Positions 8,966 to 17,308 of a stretch of 64,000 nt of DNA are shown one piece after another. This DNA is from Rhodoferax sp. (GTDB taxonomy: Bacteria; Pseudomonadota; Gammaproteobacteria; Burkholderiales; Burkholderiaceae_C): the NCBI RefSeq assembly GCF_013297935.1, contig NZ_JAAFIX010000006.1, forward strand, positions 180,638-244,637, given 5' to 3'. How positions within the stretch are numbered: position 1 is the stretch's first letter; each line of letters begins with the position of its first letter. The translations under genes and the position numbers were made by a program. The notes under the pieces are model-generated. The model searched no databases. It had not been told where the DNA came from and saw only the letters and a program-made list of their open reading frames with translations.

Positions 8966-9032
8966 ATGAAAAACAAGCCTCTAGCCCTTTTTAAATATGC
9001 GCGAGTAGCTCCTAAATGCATAGCAATTTTGA
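8966..9032 (-). repeat. Dispersed 60-nt repeat, copy 1 (reverse orientation, inside a coding region)
   Basis: The reverse complement reads TTGCTAT...GAGCTACTCGCGCATATTTAAAAAGGGCTAGAGGCTTG, matching the other copies at 15112, 22454, 46682 and 52577. This copy is entirely translated, encoding the n-region and part of the h-region of the dihaem cytochrome signal peptide. Confidence 0.8.
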
Positions 9033-9502
9033 TCTGGGCCAGCCTGTCGCTGGGCAGTGCCTGGGCCGACTCCAAAGGCCCTGTGGTGCCGCCCCTGCCC
9101 AAGTACCAAACCGAGTGCGCGGCCTGTCACATCGCCTACCCGGCGGGCATGTTGCCGGCCCCGTCCTGGAAGCGGCTGATGGGTTCGCTGGACAAGCACT
9201 ACGGCACCGATGCCTCGCTGGACGAAGCCAGCGTGCGCGAGATCAGCCAGTGGCTGCAGGTGAACGCCGGCACCTATAAGCGGGTGCGCGAGGACCCGCC
9301 GCAGGACCGCATCACCACGTCCGCCTGGTTTGTGCGCAAGCACGATGAGCTGGACCCCGCCATCTGGAAACAGGCTGCGGTCAAGAGCGCGTCCAACTGC
9401 ATCGCCTGCCACACGCGGGCCGACAAGGGCAGCTTCAGTGAACGTGACATTGCTTTCCCGAAAGGGCTGGATGCGCGCTTTCGCCGCAACTGGTCTGACT
9501 GA
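8966..9502 (+). CDS. Dihaem cytochrome c (DHC-like), likely electron donor to SHP
   Basis: A 178-residue periplasmic cytochrome with two haem-binding motifs, CAACH near residue 52 and CIACH near residue 148. The N-terminus is a signal peptide ending about LSLGSAWA. In Rhodobacter the equivalent protein donates electrons to SHP, and gene order supports the same here. The start at 8966 has AAGGA upstream. An oddity is that the signal-peptide coding DNA (about 8966-9032) is a reverse-oriented copy of the dispersed 60-nt repeat found elsewhere in the window. Confidence 0.88.
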   Translation: MKNKPLALFKYARVAPKCIAILIWASLSLGSAWADSKGPVVPPLPKYQTECAACHIAYPAGMLPAPSWKRLMGSLDKHYGTDASLDEASVREISQWLQVNAGTYKRVREDPPQDRITTSAWFVRKHDELDPAIWKQAAVKSASNCIACHTRADKGSFSERDIAFPKGLDARFRRNWSD

Positions 9503-9562
9503 CGCACTGCCAGAACTCCCACTTAAATCCGCCTTTTATTGCTCTGTTTGACGAGGCCCCTC

Positions 9563-10330
9563 ATGACGACCACGACCTTTCCCTCCGGAGCTGCCCCCGC
9601 ACAAGCTGCGCGCCGCCGCGTAGTGGACGCGCCCACCCGCGTCTTCCACTGGCTGTTTGCCCTGAGCTTTCTGGGCGCCTACCTCACGGCGGATGGCGAA
9701 CGCTTTCGCCTGCTCCACATCACGCTGGGCTACACCATGGCCGGTTTGCTGGTGTTTCGCGTGTTGTACGGTCTGCTGGGGCCGCGCCACGCCGGCTTGG
9801 CTTTGTTGTGGCGCAAGCTCAGCGGGCTCTGGCCTTGGGCGCAGTCGCTCAAGGCCGCTGTGAATACCACTGCGAAAGCCGACACACCTCCGGCGGTGAA
9901 CTGGCGCCAAGGGCAAAACCTGTTCATGGCGCTGGCCATCGTGGCCTTGCTGGTGCTGGTGTTGCCGCTCACGCTGTCGGGGTACGCCACCTTCCACGAG
10001 TGGGGTGATTTTCTGGGTGGCGACTGGATAGAAGATGTGCACGAGTTCTTTGGCAACACGGTATTGGCGGTGGTGCTGGCCCATATTGCTGCCATCGTGG
10101 GCCTGAGCCTGCTGCGCCGCAAGAATCTGGCAGCGCAAATGGTGACGGGCCGCGTCGATGGCCCGGGCCCGGACCTGGCCAAGCGCAACCATGCTTGGCT
10201 CGCGGCCCTGCTGCTGTGCGCCGTGTTGGCCTACTGGACTTGGGAGTGGCAGCAGTCGCCCCAGGGGCTGATTTCAGGCTCCGCAATCAGCGCGGTCATC
10301 AGTGGGCAAGGCGATGATGAAGACGACTGA
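9563..10330 (+). CDS. Cytochrome b561-type membrane protein
   Basis: A 255-residue membrane b-type cytochrome. It has four or five hydrophobic segments, with conserved histidines in RVFHWLFA, LLHITLGYT, TFHEWGDF and VLAHIAAIVG that fit bis-His haem ligation. It probably transfers quinol electrons to the periplasmic dihaem cytochrome and SHP encoded just upstream. The start at 9563 (MTTTTFPSG) is preferred over an in-frame TTG at 9539. The stop is 49 bases before the response regulator gene, so the five genes from 8536 to 12409 probably form one unit. Confidence 0.88.
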   Translation: MTTTTFPSGAAPAQAARRRVVDAPTRVFHWLFALSFLGAYLTADGERFRLLHITLGYTMAGLLVFRVLYGLLGPRHAGLALLWRKLSGLWPWAQSLKAAVNTTAKADTPPAVNWRQGQNLFMALAIVALLVLVLPLTLSGYATFHEWGDFLGGDWIEDVHEFFGNTVLAVVLAHIAAIVGLSLLRRKNLAAQMVTGRVDGPGPDLAKRNHAWLAALLLCAVLAYWTWEWQQSPQGLISGSAISAVISGQGDDEDD

Positions 10331-10379
10331 GCCGATCACCATGCACAATCGTTTGATGAGTTTTCACGGAGTCCCTTGA

Positions 10380-11048
10380 ATGCGCGTGTTGCTAGCCGAA
10401 GACGATGCCATGTTGGGCGACGGCCTGCGCGCCGGGCTGCGCCAGCTCGGCTTTTTGGTCGACTGGGTGCGCGATGGCCTGGCCGCCGAGCGCGAGTTGG
10501 CGGGCGGTGATTACACCGCCGCCGTGCTGGACCTGGGCCTGCCCGGCAAAGACGGCCTGGACGTGCTGCAGGCGCTGCGCAGCGCGGGCGTGGCCACCCC
10601 CGTGCTGGTGCTGACCGCGCGCGACGCGGTGCCCGACCGCATCCGTGGGCTCGATCTGGGTGCCGATGACTATGTGCTCAAGCCGGTGGACCTGCACGAA
10701 CTGGCGGCACGCCTGCGCTCGCTGGTGCGCCGCTCCCATGGCGCAGCGCACGAGGTGTTGCAAGCAGGCGCAGTGGCGCTGGAGCCCGCTACCCGCCGGG
10801 TGCTCTGGCAGGGTGCGGAAGTGACCTTGTCCACCCGCGAATTCGATTTGTTGCATGCCTTGCTGCGCAGTGGCGGGCGGGTGCTATCCCGGGAGCAGCT
10901 GGAGCAGCAGATGTACAGCTGGGGCCACGAGGTGGAGAGCAACACCATTGAAGTGCACATCCACCACCTGCGGCGCAAGCTGGCGGCCGATGCCATCCAG
11001 ACCGTGAGAGGCGTCGGCTACCGCGTGAACCCGCAGGCGGGCGCCTAA
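10380..11048 (+). CDS. OmpR/QseB-type response regulator
   Basis: A 222-residue two-component response regulator. The receiver domain has the acidic pair LLAEDDAML, the phospho-acceptor Asp in AVLDLGLPG, a Thr in VLTARD and the conserved Lys in DDYVLKPVD. The C-terminal winged helix follows, with the usual VRGVGYRVNP ending. GGAG lies upstream of the ATG. The kinase gene starts two bases after its stop. Position suggests it controls the SHP / dihaem / b561 genes, which is inference. Confidence 0.92.
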   Translation: MRVLLAEDDAMLGDGLRAGLRQLGFLVDWVRDGLAAERELAGGDYTAAVLDLGLPGKDGLDVLQALRSAGVATPVLVLTARDAVPDRIRGLDLGADDYVLKPVDLHELAARLRSLVRRSHGAAHEVLQAGAVALEPATRRVLWQGAEVTLSTREFDLLHALLRSGGRVLSREQLEQQMYSWGHEVESNTIEVHIHHLRRKLAADAIQTVRGVGYRVNPQAGA

Positions 11049-11050
11049 TC

Positions 11051-12409
11051 ATGGCAAGCGGTCGCTCCCTGCAACTGCGCCTCCTGGTGCTGCTGTCGGT
11101 CTCGCTGGCCTGCGTGTGGCTGGCGGTGGCGGTATGGACCTGGGTAGACGCCCGCCACGAGGTGGACGAGCTGATGGACAGCCACTTGGCCCAGGCTGCC
11201 GCCATTCTGGTGGTGCAGCCGCTGGACTTGGAAGACGACGCTGTGGCCGACGCCCCCGCCCTGCACAAATACAGCGCGCGCGTGGCGTTTCAGGTGTTTC
11301 ACGAGGGCACGTTGGTGATGCGCTCGGCCAATGCCGGTACAGAGCCCTTGAGCCGTGAACGCCGTGGCTTCGACACGGTGCGTCGCGGCGGCGAAAGCTG
11401 GCGTGTGTTTGCTACCCGTGGTGCAGAAAGCGATGTGCAGGTGTATGTAGGGGAGCAAGAGAGCTCGCGAAACGACATTGTCTGGGCCATGCTGCGCGGC
11501 ATGTTGCTGCCCATGGCTTTGGCCCTGCCGGTGTTAGCCGCCTTGCTGTGGTGGGCGGTGCACCGGGCGCTGCTGCCGCTGCGCGCACTGGGCCACACCC
11601 TGGGTCAGCGAGCCTCCGATGCGCTCAACCCGGTTGTGGTGCTCGACGTGCCTTCTGAAATGCAGCCGCTGGTGGCCGAGCTCAATAGCCTGCTGACCCG
11701 CATTGAGCGCATGGTGGCGTCGGAGCGGCGCTTCACCGCCGATGCCGCCCACGAGCTGCGCACCCCGATTGCAGCCATACGTGCCCAGGCGCAGGTGGCC
11801 ATGGGGGCGGGAGACGATGCCGGTGAGCGCGAGCAGGCCCTGCGCAACACCTTGGCCGGCTGCGACCGCGCGACACGCGTGGTAGAGCAATTGATGGCCT
11901 TGGCACGGCTGGACGCGTCCGGGCAGCCTGCGGACTCTGGCGGGAAAGGCCATGGCAACCCTGCGGTGACGGACCTGTCTGCGCTGGCCCGCAGCGTGGC
12001 GGCAGACCTGGCGCTGCTGGCACTGGCCCGGGAGCAGGAACTGGTGCTGCATGCGCCCGAGCCCTGTGGCGTGGTGGCCGACGAGGCGCTGCTGCGTATG
12101 TTGCTGCGCAATGTGCTGGACAACGCAATCCGCTACGCCGGGACGGGGGCCCACATCCGGCTGGACATCAGGCCGGTGGCGGGCGGCGTGGAGTGCACGG
12201 TTCAGGACAGTGGGCCGGGGCTGAAGCCCGAGGACATGGCCCGCCTGGGCGAGCGTTTTTTTCGGGTGCTCGGGTCCGGGCAAACCGGCAGCGGCTTGGG
12301 CTGGTCGATCGTGCGCCGCATTGTGGCGGCCACCGGGGGGCAGGTGCTCACCCGGCAGTCCGCTGAATGGGGCGGGCTGGAGGTGCAGCTGCGCTGGCCT
12401 GCGGCCTGA
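11051..12409 (+). CDS. Sensor histidine kinase (QseC/PmrB-like)
   Basis: A 452-residue inner-membrane kinase. A first transmembrane helix lies near residues 8-30, then a periplasmic sensor of about 130 residues, a second helix near 155-178, a HAMP-like linker, an H-box with the phosphorylated His in AAHELRTPIA, and an ATPase domain with N-box (NVLDNAIRYAG), G1 (DSGPGL) and G2 (GSGLGWSIV) motifs. The signal is unknown; redox or oxygen sensing would fit the adjacent haem proteins but nothing in the sensor sequence proves it. Confidence 0.9.
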   Translation: MASGRSLQLRLLVLLSVSLACVWLAVAVWTWVDARHEVDELMDSHLAQAAAILVVQPLDLEDDAVADAPALHKYSARVAFQVFHEGTLVMRSANAGTEPLSRERRGFDTVRRGGESWRVFATRGAESDVQVYVGEQESSRNDIVWAMLRGMLLPMALALPVLAALLWWAVHRALLPLRALGHTLGQRASDALNPVVVLDVPSEMQPLVAELNSLLTRIERMVASERRFTADAAHELRTPIAAIRAQAQVAMGAGDDAGEREQALRNTLAGCDRATRVVEQLMALARLDASGQPADSGGKGHGNPAVTDLSALARSVAADLALLALAREQELVLHAPEPCGVVADEALLRMLLRNVLDNAIRYAGTGAHIRLDIRPVAGGVECTVQDSGPGLKPEDMARLGERFFRVLGSGQTGSGLGWSIVRRIVAATGGQVLTRQSAEWGGLEVQLRWPAA

Positions 12410-12468
12410 AAGCCGCATATAGGCCAGGGAATCTCCGGCCGCGGCCCGGAGCCTGCGAAAATCGCCGG

Positions 12469-12921
12469 ATGATGTTCCAAAAACTCCAACGTTTCTTGAT
12501 ACCTGCGGCCGCCCTGGTGGCCTTGTTCCTCGGCTACCGGCACTATGGCTGGCCCGGTGTGGCTTTGGTCGGTGGCGGCTTGATCATGTGGCAGTTGCTG
12601 CACTTCACCCGCATGCTGCAAGTGCTCAAACGCGCTGCCGACCGGCCCATCGGGCATGTGGACAGTGCCGTCATGCTGCATGCCAAGCTGCGCGCCGGTG
12701 TGCCTTTGCTGCATGTGGTGGCCATGACCCGCTCGCTCGGGCAGCTCGAATCCCCCAAAGACACCCAACCCGAGCGTTATCGCTGGAGCGACACCTCGGC
12801 CAGCTCGGTGCTGTGCGTGTTTGCCGGTGGCAAGCTCCAAAGCTGGGACCTGCAACGCCCTGCGCAAGATGACGCAGTGGCAGAGTCCGACCGTGCCGCG
12901 CCGGCGGCGTCGGCCTCGTAA
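12469..12921 (+). CDS. Conserved small membrane protein, unknown function
   Basis: A 150-residue protein with hydrophobic segments at about residues 9-24 and 27-45, then a soluble tail containing HFTRMLQVLKRAADRPIGHV and a low-complexity Ala/Ser-rich end. I do not recognise a family with a known function. The start at 12469 (MMFQKLQRF) is favoured because the in-frame DNA upstream overlaps the kinase gene. It sits 50 bases before ilvE and could share its promoter region. Confidence 0.7.
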   Translation: MMFQKLQRFLIPAAALVALFLGYRHYGWPGVALVGGGLIMWQLLHFTRMLQVLKRAADRPIGHVDSAVMLHAKLRAGVPLLHVVAMTRSLGQLESPKDTQPERYRWSDTSASSVLCVFAGGKLQSWDLQRPAQDDAVAESDRAAPAASAS

Positions 12922-12971
12922 AATCCCTTTTTTTGCAAATATCTGCAAACCCTTCTCTTCAAGGACACCCG

Positions 12972-13922
12972 ATGAGCGTACTCCCACCTTCCATGTCTGA
13001 TCGCGACGGCAAAATCTGGATGGATGGCCAGATGGTCGAATGGCGCGATGCCAAGATCCACGTGCTGAGCCACACGCTGCACTACGGCTGCGGTGCCTTT
13101 GAGGGCGTCCGTGCGTACAACACCGTCAACGGCCCGGCCATCTTCCGCCTGCAGGAGCACACCGAGCGCCTGTTCAACAGCGCCAAGATTCTGCGCATGA
13201 CCATTCCCTTCACCCAGGAGCAGGTCAACGAAGCCCAGTGCGCCGTGATCCGCGAGAACAAGCTCGAATCCGGCTACCTGCGCCCCCTGACCTGGATCGG
13301 CGACAAAAAGCTGGGCGTGTCCCCCAAAGGCAACACCATCCACCTGATGGTGGCGGCTTGGCCCTGGGGCGCGTATCTGGGTGAAGAGGGCATGAAGCGT
13401 GGCATCCGCGTCAAAACCAGCAGCTACACCCGCCACCATGTCAACATCACCATGACACAGGCCAAGGCAGTGAGCAACTACACCAACTCCATCCTGGCCA
13501 ACATGGAAGCCACCGACGACGGTTACGACGAAGCCCTGCTGCTCGATAGCTCCGGTTTCGTGTCCGAAGGCGCGGGTGAGAACATCTTTGTGATCAAAAA
13601 CGGCGTGATCTACACGCCCGACTTGTCGGCCGGTGCACTCAACGGCATCACCCGTAATACCGTGTTCCATATCGCCAAAGATTTGGGCTTGGAAATCGTG
13701 CAAAAGCGTATCACCCGCGATGAGGTGTACATTGCCGACGAAGCCTTCTTCACCGGTACCGCCGCTGAAGTGACCCCGATCCGCGAGCTCGACCGCATTG
13801 CCATGGGCAAGGGCGACTACGTGGGCAGCCGCGGCCCCATCACCGAAAAAATCCAATCCGCGTTCTTTGACATCGTCAACGGCCGCAACCCGAAATACGC
13901 CCACTGGCTCACGAAAGTCTGA
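12972..13922 (+). CDS. ilvE: Branched-chain amino acid aminotransferase
   Basis: A 316-residue fold-type IV PLP transaminase that performs the last step of valine, isoleucine and leucine synthesis. Family motifs include HTLHYGCGAFEGVRAY, the PLP-lysine region MTQAKAVSNYTNS, and SSGFVSEGAGENIFV. The C-terminal FFTGTAAEVTPIRELD segment discriminates IlvE from D-amino-acid transaminases. The start at 12972 has AAGGA six bases upstream. Two bases separate its stop from the next start. Confidence 0.95.
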   Translation: MSVLPPSMSDRDGKIWMDGQMVEWRDAKIHVLSHTLHYGCGAFEGVRAYNTVNGPAIFRLQEHTERLFNSAKILRMTIPFTQEQVNEAQCAVIRENKLESGYLRPLTWIGDKKLGVSPKGNTIHLMVAAWPWGAYLGEEGMKRGIRVKTSSYTRHHVNITMTQAKAVSNYTNSILANMEATDDGYDEALLLDSSGFVSEGAGENIFVIKNGVIYTPDLSAGALNGITRNTVFHIAKDLGLEIVQKRITRDEVYIADEAFFTGTAAEVTPIRELDRIAMGKGDYVGSRGPITEKIQSAFFDIVNGRNPKYAHWLTKV

Positions 13923-13924
13923 AT

Positions 13925-14131
13925 ATGTCCCAAGCAGTAGTTGAACTCAAGGCCAGCGACCTGAACCACCAGGGCGGCGTGTTCTGCCCCAGCCCGGTGG
14001 CGGGCATGCAAACCTGGAATACCCACCCTAAGGTGTACCTGGATGTGGGCCGCGCCGGCGAAGCCAAGTGCCCGTATTGCGGCACCGTCTATAAGCTGAA
14101 GGACGGCGAGCACTTCGCGGGTGGGCATTAA
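13925..14131 (+). CDS. Small zinc-finger (zf-CHCC) protein
   Basis: A 68-residue protein with the zinc ligand pattern FCPSP...HPKVYLDV...CPYCGTVY, matching the zf-CHCC family related to the NDUFS6 subunit of mitochondrial complex I. Its bacterial function is not established. It lies tightly between ilvE and waaF and overlaps the waaF start by 11 bases, an arrangement I associate with Burkholderiales. Confidence 0.88.
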   Translation: MSQAVVELKASDLNHQGGVFCPSPVAGMQTWNTHPKVYLDVGRAGEAKCPYCGTVYKLKDGEHFAGGH

Positions 14132-15125
14132 GTCCCTCGTCATCGCGCCCCAATGGATCGGGGACGCGGTGATGACCGAGCCGCTGCTGCGCCGCCTAGC
14201 GGCGCGGGGCGAGCGTATTACGGTCGCGGCAGTGTCTTGGGTGGCGCCGGTGTACCGGGCCATGCCCCAGGTGGACGAGGTGCTGGTCCTGCCTTTTGCG
14301 CGCGGAGGCGTCCAGTGGGCGGCGCGCCGGGCCTATGCCGCCGCCTTGCGTGGCCGGTTCGACCGGGCCTACGTCTGTCCCAATTCCCTGAAAAGCGCGC
14401 TGATTCCGCTCTGGGCAGGTATTCCTGTGCGCACCGGTTACTCCGGTGAGCTGCGTTTCGGGCTGCTCAACCGCCGCCTACCCAACCCGGCCAAAGACAG
14501 TCGACCGCCCATGGTGGCCTTTTACTCCGCCCTGAGCGGCGAAGCCGGCGTGGACCACGACCGGCCCGCGCTTCAGGTTGCGCCTGAAGCTATCACCGCC
14601 GTGTTGGTGCCGCGTGGCTTGCAGCCGCAAGGTTTTTATGTGGTGGCGCCCGGTGCGGAATACGGTCCCGCCAAGCGCTGGCCTGCGAGTCACTTTGCTG
14701 CCATGGCCGAAAGGCTTGAAAAGCCGGTATTGCTGCTCGGTTCTGCCAAAGACGAAGCGGTGTGCCGCGAGATTACAGACGCTGTGAATGCGCTGCGCCC
14801 CGGCCATTGTGTGAACCTGGCCGGACGCACCAGCTTGGACGAAGCGGTGGCGCTGATCGCCGGGGCGCACGCCATGGTGAGCAACGACTCCGGGCTCATG
14901 CATGTGGCGGCGGCCTTCGGCGTGCGGCAGGTGGCGATTTTCGGATCTTCGAGCCCGCTGCATACGCCACCGCTGAACCCGTCGGCCTCGGTGGTGTGGC
15001 TCAAGCATGAGCCAACTTACGAACCCCCTCTGGATTGCGCACCGTGCTTCCAGCGGGAGTGCCCACTGGGCCACACGCGGTGCCTCAACGACATTACCCC
15101 CGACAAGGTGCTATTAATTTTGTAG
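14121..15125 (+). CDS. waaF: ADP-heptose:LPS heptosyltransferase II
   Basis: A 334-residue GT9 glycosyltransferase that adds the second heptose to the LPS inner core on the cytoplasmic face. Motifs are the N-terminal VIAPQWIGDAVMTEPLL, the acceptor region RTGYSGELRFGLLN, and the ADP-heptose-binding MVSNDSGLMHVAAAFG. The GTG at 14121 is the only start that keeps the family N-terminus. The last codons (KVLLIL and stop) are encoded by the beginning of a dispersed repeat copy, so its C-terminus has apparently been replaced or defined by the repeat. Confidence 0.9.
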   Translation: MGIKSLVIAPQWIGDAVMTEPLLRRLAARGERITVAAVSWVAPVYRAMPQVDEVLVLPFARGGVQWAARRAYAAALRGRFDRAYVCPNSLKSALIPLWAGIPVRTGYSGELRFGLLNRRLPNPAKDSRPPMVAFYSALSGEAGVDHDRPALQVAPEAITAVLVPRGLQPQGFYVVAPGAEYGPAKRWPASHFAAMAERLEKPVLLLGSAKDEAVCREITDAVNALRPGHCVNLAGRTSLDEAVALIAGAHAMVSNDSGLMHVAAAFGVRQVAIFGSSSPLHTPPLNPSASVVWLKHEPTYEPPLDCAPCFQRECPLGHTRCLNDITPDKVLLIL

Positions 15126-15166
15126 CTTCATGCGCATATTCTGCAAGGGCTGCGGGCTGATTTTGC
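15112..15166 (+). repeat. Dispersed 60-nt repeat, copy 2 (at the waaF 3' end)
   Basis: It reads TGCTATTAATTTTGTAGCTTC, then ATGCGCATATTCTGCAAGGG, then CTGCGGGCTGATTTTGC. This is aligned with the other copies in the TTGCTAT / TAGCTACT / GCGCATATTC / AAGGGCT blocks. The waaF stop codon lies inside it. Confidence 0.75.
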
Positions 15167-15168
15167 AT

Positions 15169-15196
15169 AAAAAAAAGCCACCCGAGGGTGGCTTTA
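15169..15196 (-). terminator. Intrinsic terminator (minus strand, frcK side)
   Basis: A perfect 10-bp stem AAAGCCACCC / GGGTGGCTTT with a two-base loop. Read on the minus strand it is followed by a run of eight T, so it should end transcripts leaving frcK about 180 bases away. On the plus strand it also lies just after waaF but lacks a downstream T-run. The 180 bases between it and the frcK stop hold no gene I can support. Confidence 0.75.
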
Positions 15197-15378
15197 TAAA
15201 GTCCCCGGAGGGACGTCGTTGGAACCTGTTGAAGGAGGCCTATGGTTGGCCTTCTCTTCTATCCTTGTGAACTGTGACAGCAGCTGGGATGAATTTTCCA
15301 GCGGACTAGGGTTTCTGGGTATCCCCCATTCGGGTGAATTTGCACGTTTTTATCAACTTTTTTTCGCGCCTTTCCCTT

Positions 15379-16080
15379 TTACAGGGTCAAAGTCCAGTCG
15401 GCACGGTGCCGAGTGTTCGATATTCGCACGGCATTGGGCTCGTCGGTGCTGGCGATCCAAGCGCGGGCGGCGATCTCAGACCGTCCGAACTGCATGTGGC
15501 GTGCCAGCAAGCGGGCGTGTCGCACCTCGGCATCCAGATCCAGGTACCAGGCCTCATCCAGCAATCCTCGGACCTGTTGCCACGGCCCTTCCTCAAGCAG
15601 CAGATAGTTTCCCTCGGTGATGATGAGCGGCGTGTCTGCTGCGATCGCAATGCTGCCGGCCACCGGCTCCTCCAGACGACGGTCGAAATCAGGCGCATAA
15701 ACGGTCTCGCCGGGGCGCTGGTGACGCAGACGCTGGAGCAGGTTCACAAAGCCTGCGCTGTCAAAAGTCTGCGGGGCTCCTTTGCAGTGACGCAGGCCTA
15801 GCCGGTCGAGCTCCCGGTTGGCAAGGTGAAAGCCATCCATGGGCAGGGTTTGGCTGCGGCCTGTAAAGCGCTGCTGGAGTGCCTGTGCGAGAGTGGATTT
15901 GCCTGCCCCGGGCCCGGCTGCTATTCCCAGAATCACCCGCTGACCGGACGCCAAAAGCGCATCTATGCGCCCCACGGCTTCCGGGGGGAGAGCCACTTCC
16001 GGCGGGACTCCGGAATCCGATTTATTTGAGGAAAGATTAGGGTTTTCGATAATTAAAGTAACTTGATTTAATAACGACAT
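15379..16080 (-). CDS. frcK: P-loop sugar kinase of the uridine kinase / PanK-like family, FrcK-like
   Basis: A 233-residue kinase with a Walker A motif GIAAGPGAGKST near residue 53. A substrate-binding segment LPMDGFHLANRELDRLG and a Walker-B-like LIITEGNYLLLEE follow. This is the phosphoribulokinase / uridine kinase superfamily. In Sinorhizobium a similar gene (frcK) sits in the fructose ABC transporter cluster, which fits its position divergent from frcB here; phosphorylation of imported fructose is inference. The start at 16080 is the first Met next to conserved sequence; no clear ribosome site is visible. Confidence 0.8.
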   Translation of the reverse strand: MSLLNQVTLIIENPNLSSNKSDSGVPPEVALPPEAVGRIDALLASGQRVILGIAAGPGAGKSTLAQALQQRFTGRSQTLPMDGFHLANRELDRLGLRHCKGAPQTFDSAGFVNLLQRLRHQRPGETVYAPDFDRRLEEPVAGSIAIAADTPLIITEGNYLLLEEGPWQQVRGLLDEAWYLDLDAEVRHARLLARHMQFGRSEIAARAWIASTDEPNAVRISNTRHRADWTLTL

Positions 16081-16120
16081 GGAGTCTATAGTCGCAGCAC
16101 GCCGAATCCAGTGCGTAGTT

Positions 16121-16141
16121 CCCCGGGGCATTTCTCCGGGG
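16121..16141. promoter_or_regulatory. GC-rich inverted repeat in the frcK-frcB divergent region
   Basis: CCCCGG and CCGGGG arms separated by nine bases, 41 bases before the frcB start and within the leader or promoter region. It could be an operator for the ROK regulator encoded downstream or an mRNA hairpin. The evidence is only the symmetry. Confidence 0.3.
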
Positions 16142-16181
16142 TTTCCTAACCATAAGTGTCGTACCGACCGAGGAGACTTGA

Positions 16182-17168
16182 ATGAAAAAATCCACCCCAC
16201 TGATCTTGTCCGCATTGGCTTTGGCAGCATCCGGCGCATTTGCCGCCAACGAACCGGTGATCGGCCTGATCACCAAGACTGAAACCAACCCCTTCTTCGT
16301 CAAAATGAAAGAGGGCGCGACTGCCGAAGCCAAGAAAATGGGCGCCAAGCTGCTGACAGCGTCCGGCAAGAAAGACGGCGATACGGCCTCCCAGATCGCG
16401 GCCATTGAAAACATGACCGCCCGCGGTGCCAAGACCATTTTGATTACGTCCTCCGGCGACGCCATCTTGCCCGCCGTGAAAAAGGCGCAAGCCAAGGGCG
16501 TGCAAGTCATTGCACTGGACAGCCCGTTCGACGGTGCTGATGCACTGTTTGCCACCGACAACTACAAAGCCGGCGAGCTGATTGGTCAGTACGCCAAGGC
16601 AGCACTCGGTGGCAAGCCTGCCAAGATTGCCATGTTGGACTTGTTCCCCGGTCACCCCGTGGGAGCCCAGCGCCACAACGGCTTCATGAAGGGCTTCGGA
16701 CTGCAGGCCAACGATGCCAAGTCCAATGAGCTGTCCAAGACCGCTGAAACCGTGTGCGCCGCCGACACCGATGGCAACCAGGCCAAGGGCCAGACCGCCA
16801 TGGAAACCTGCTTGCAAAAAGATCCGGCCATCAACGTGGTCTACACCATCAATGAACCCGCTGCTGCAGGTGCTTACAACGCACTGAAGAAATCCGGTAA
16901 AGAAAAAGGCGTCTTGATCGTGTCGGTGGACGGCGGCTGTGCCGGTGTTGCCGACGTGGGCAAGGGCGTGATTGCAGCGACTTCGCAGCAATACCCCCTG
17001 AAGATGGCCGCTATGGGTGTTGCTGCTGGCGTGGAATACGCTAACGGTGGCAAAAAGGCCAGCGGCTATGTCGACACCGGTGTGACCCTGATCGCAGGCA
17101 AGGCCGTGGCGGGTGTGGACAGCAAAGATGTGAAGGTCGGCACAGACCTGTGCTGGGGCAAGAAGTAA
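16182..17168 (+). CDS. frcB: Fructose/ribose-type ABC transporter substrate-binding protein
   Basis: A 328-residue periplasmic sugar-binding protein (type I fold). The signal peptide ends about SGAFAAN. The mature N-terminus VIGLITKTETNPFFVKMKEG and the DALFATDNYKAGELIGQYAKAA segment closely resemble FrcB of rhizobia, which binds fructose, ribose and mannose. A clear GAGGAG precedes the ATG. It begins the frcB-frcC-frcA unit; strong hairpins after its stop probably favour higher expression of this component. Confidence 0.9.
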   Translation: MKKSTPLILSALALAASGAFAANEPVIGLITKTETNPFFVKMKEGATAEAKKMGAKLLTASGKKDGDTASQIAAIENMTARGAKTILITSSGDAILPAVKKAQAKGVQVIALDSPFDGADALFATDNYKAGELIGQYAKAALGGKPAKIAMLDLFPGHPVGAQRHNGFMKGFGLQANDAKSNELSKTAETVCAADTDGNQAKGQTAMETCLQKDPAINVVYTINEPAAAGAYNALKKSGKEKGVLIVSVDGGCAGVADVGKGVIAATSQQYPLKMAAMGVAAGVEYANGGKKASGYVDTGVTLIAGKAVAGVDSKDVKVGTDLCWGKK

Positions 17169-17177
17169 GTTGAATCC

Positions 17178-17272
17178 GGACTGAATCACACTTCAGTCCC
17201 CCGGGGCCCGGCACGCCGTACACACCACGGCCGGGTCCTGTGCATTGTGGGCAGGGCGCGCAGCGCCCACCC
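17178..17272 (+). promoter_or_regulatory. Cluster of three hairpins between frcB and frcC
   Basis: Hairpin 1 is GGACTGAA / TTCAGTCC with a six-base loop, starting ten bases after the frcB stop. Hairpin 2 pairs 17204-17212 with 17230-17238 and has one G-T pair. Hairpin 3 is GGGCGC / GCGCCC with a three-base loop. None has a strong T-run, so partial termination or protection of the frcB message from 3' decay is the likely role, as in many binding-protein operons. Confidence 0.6.
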
Positions 17273-17308
17273 GTTTTACAGCGTCAATGGCGCACACCGT
17301 ACCTCACC

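Noticed and set aside
12777..13904. A 375-codon minus-strand open frame opposite ilvE
   Set aside because: ilvE is unmistakable and the antisense product has no motif.
15219..15620. A possible 133-codon plus-strand gene after waaF
   Set aside because: It overlaps frcK on the opposite strand, has no family resemblance and no ribosome-binding site.
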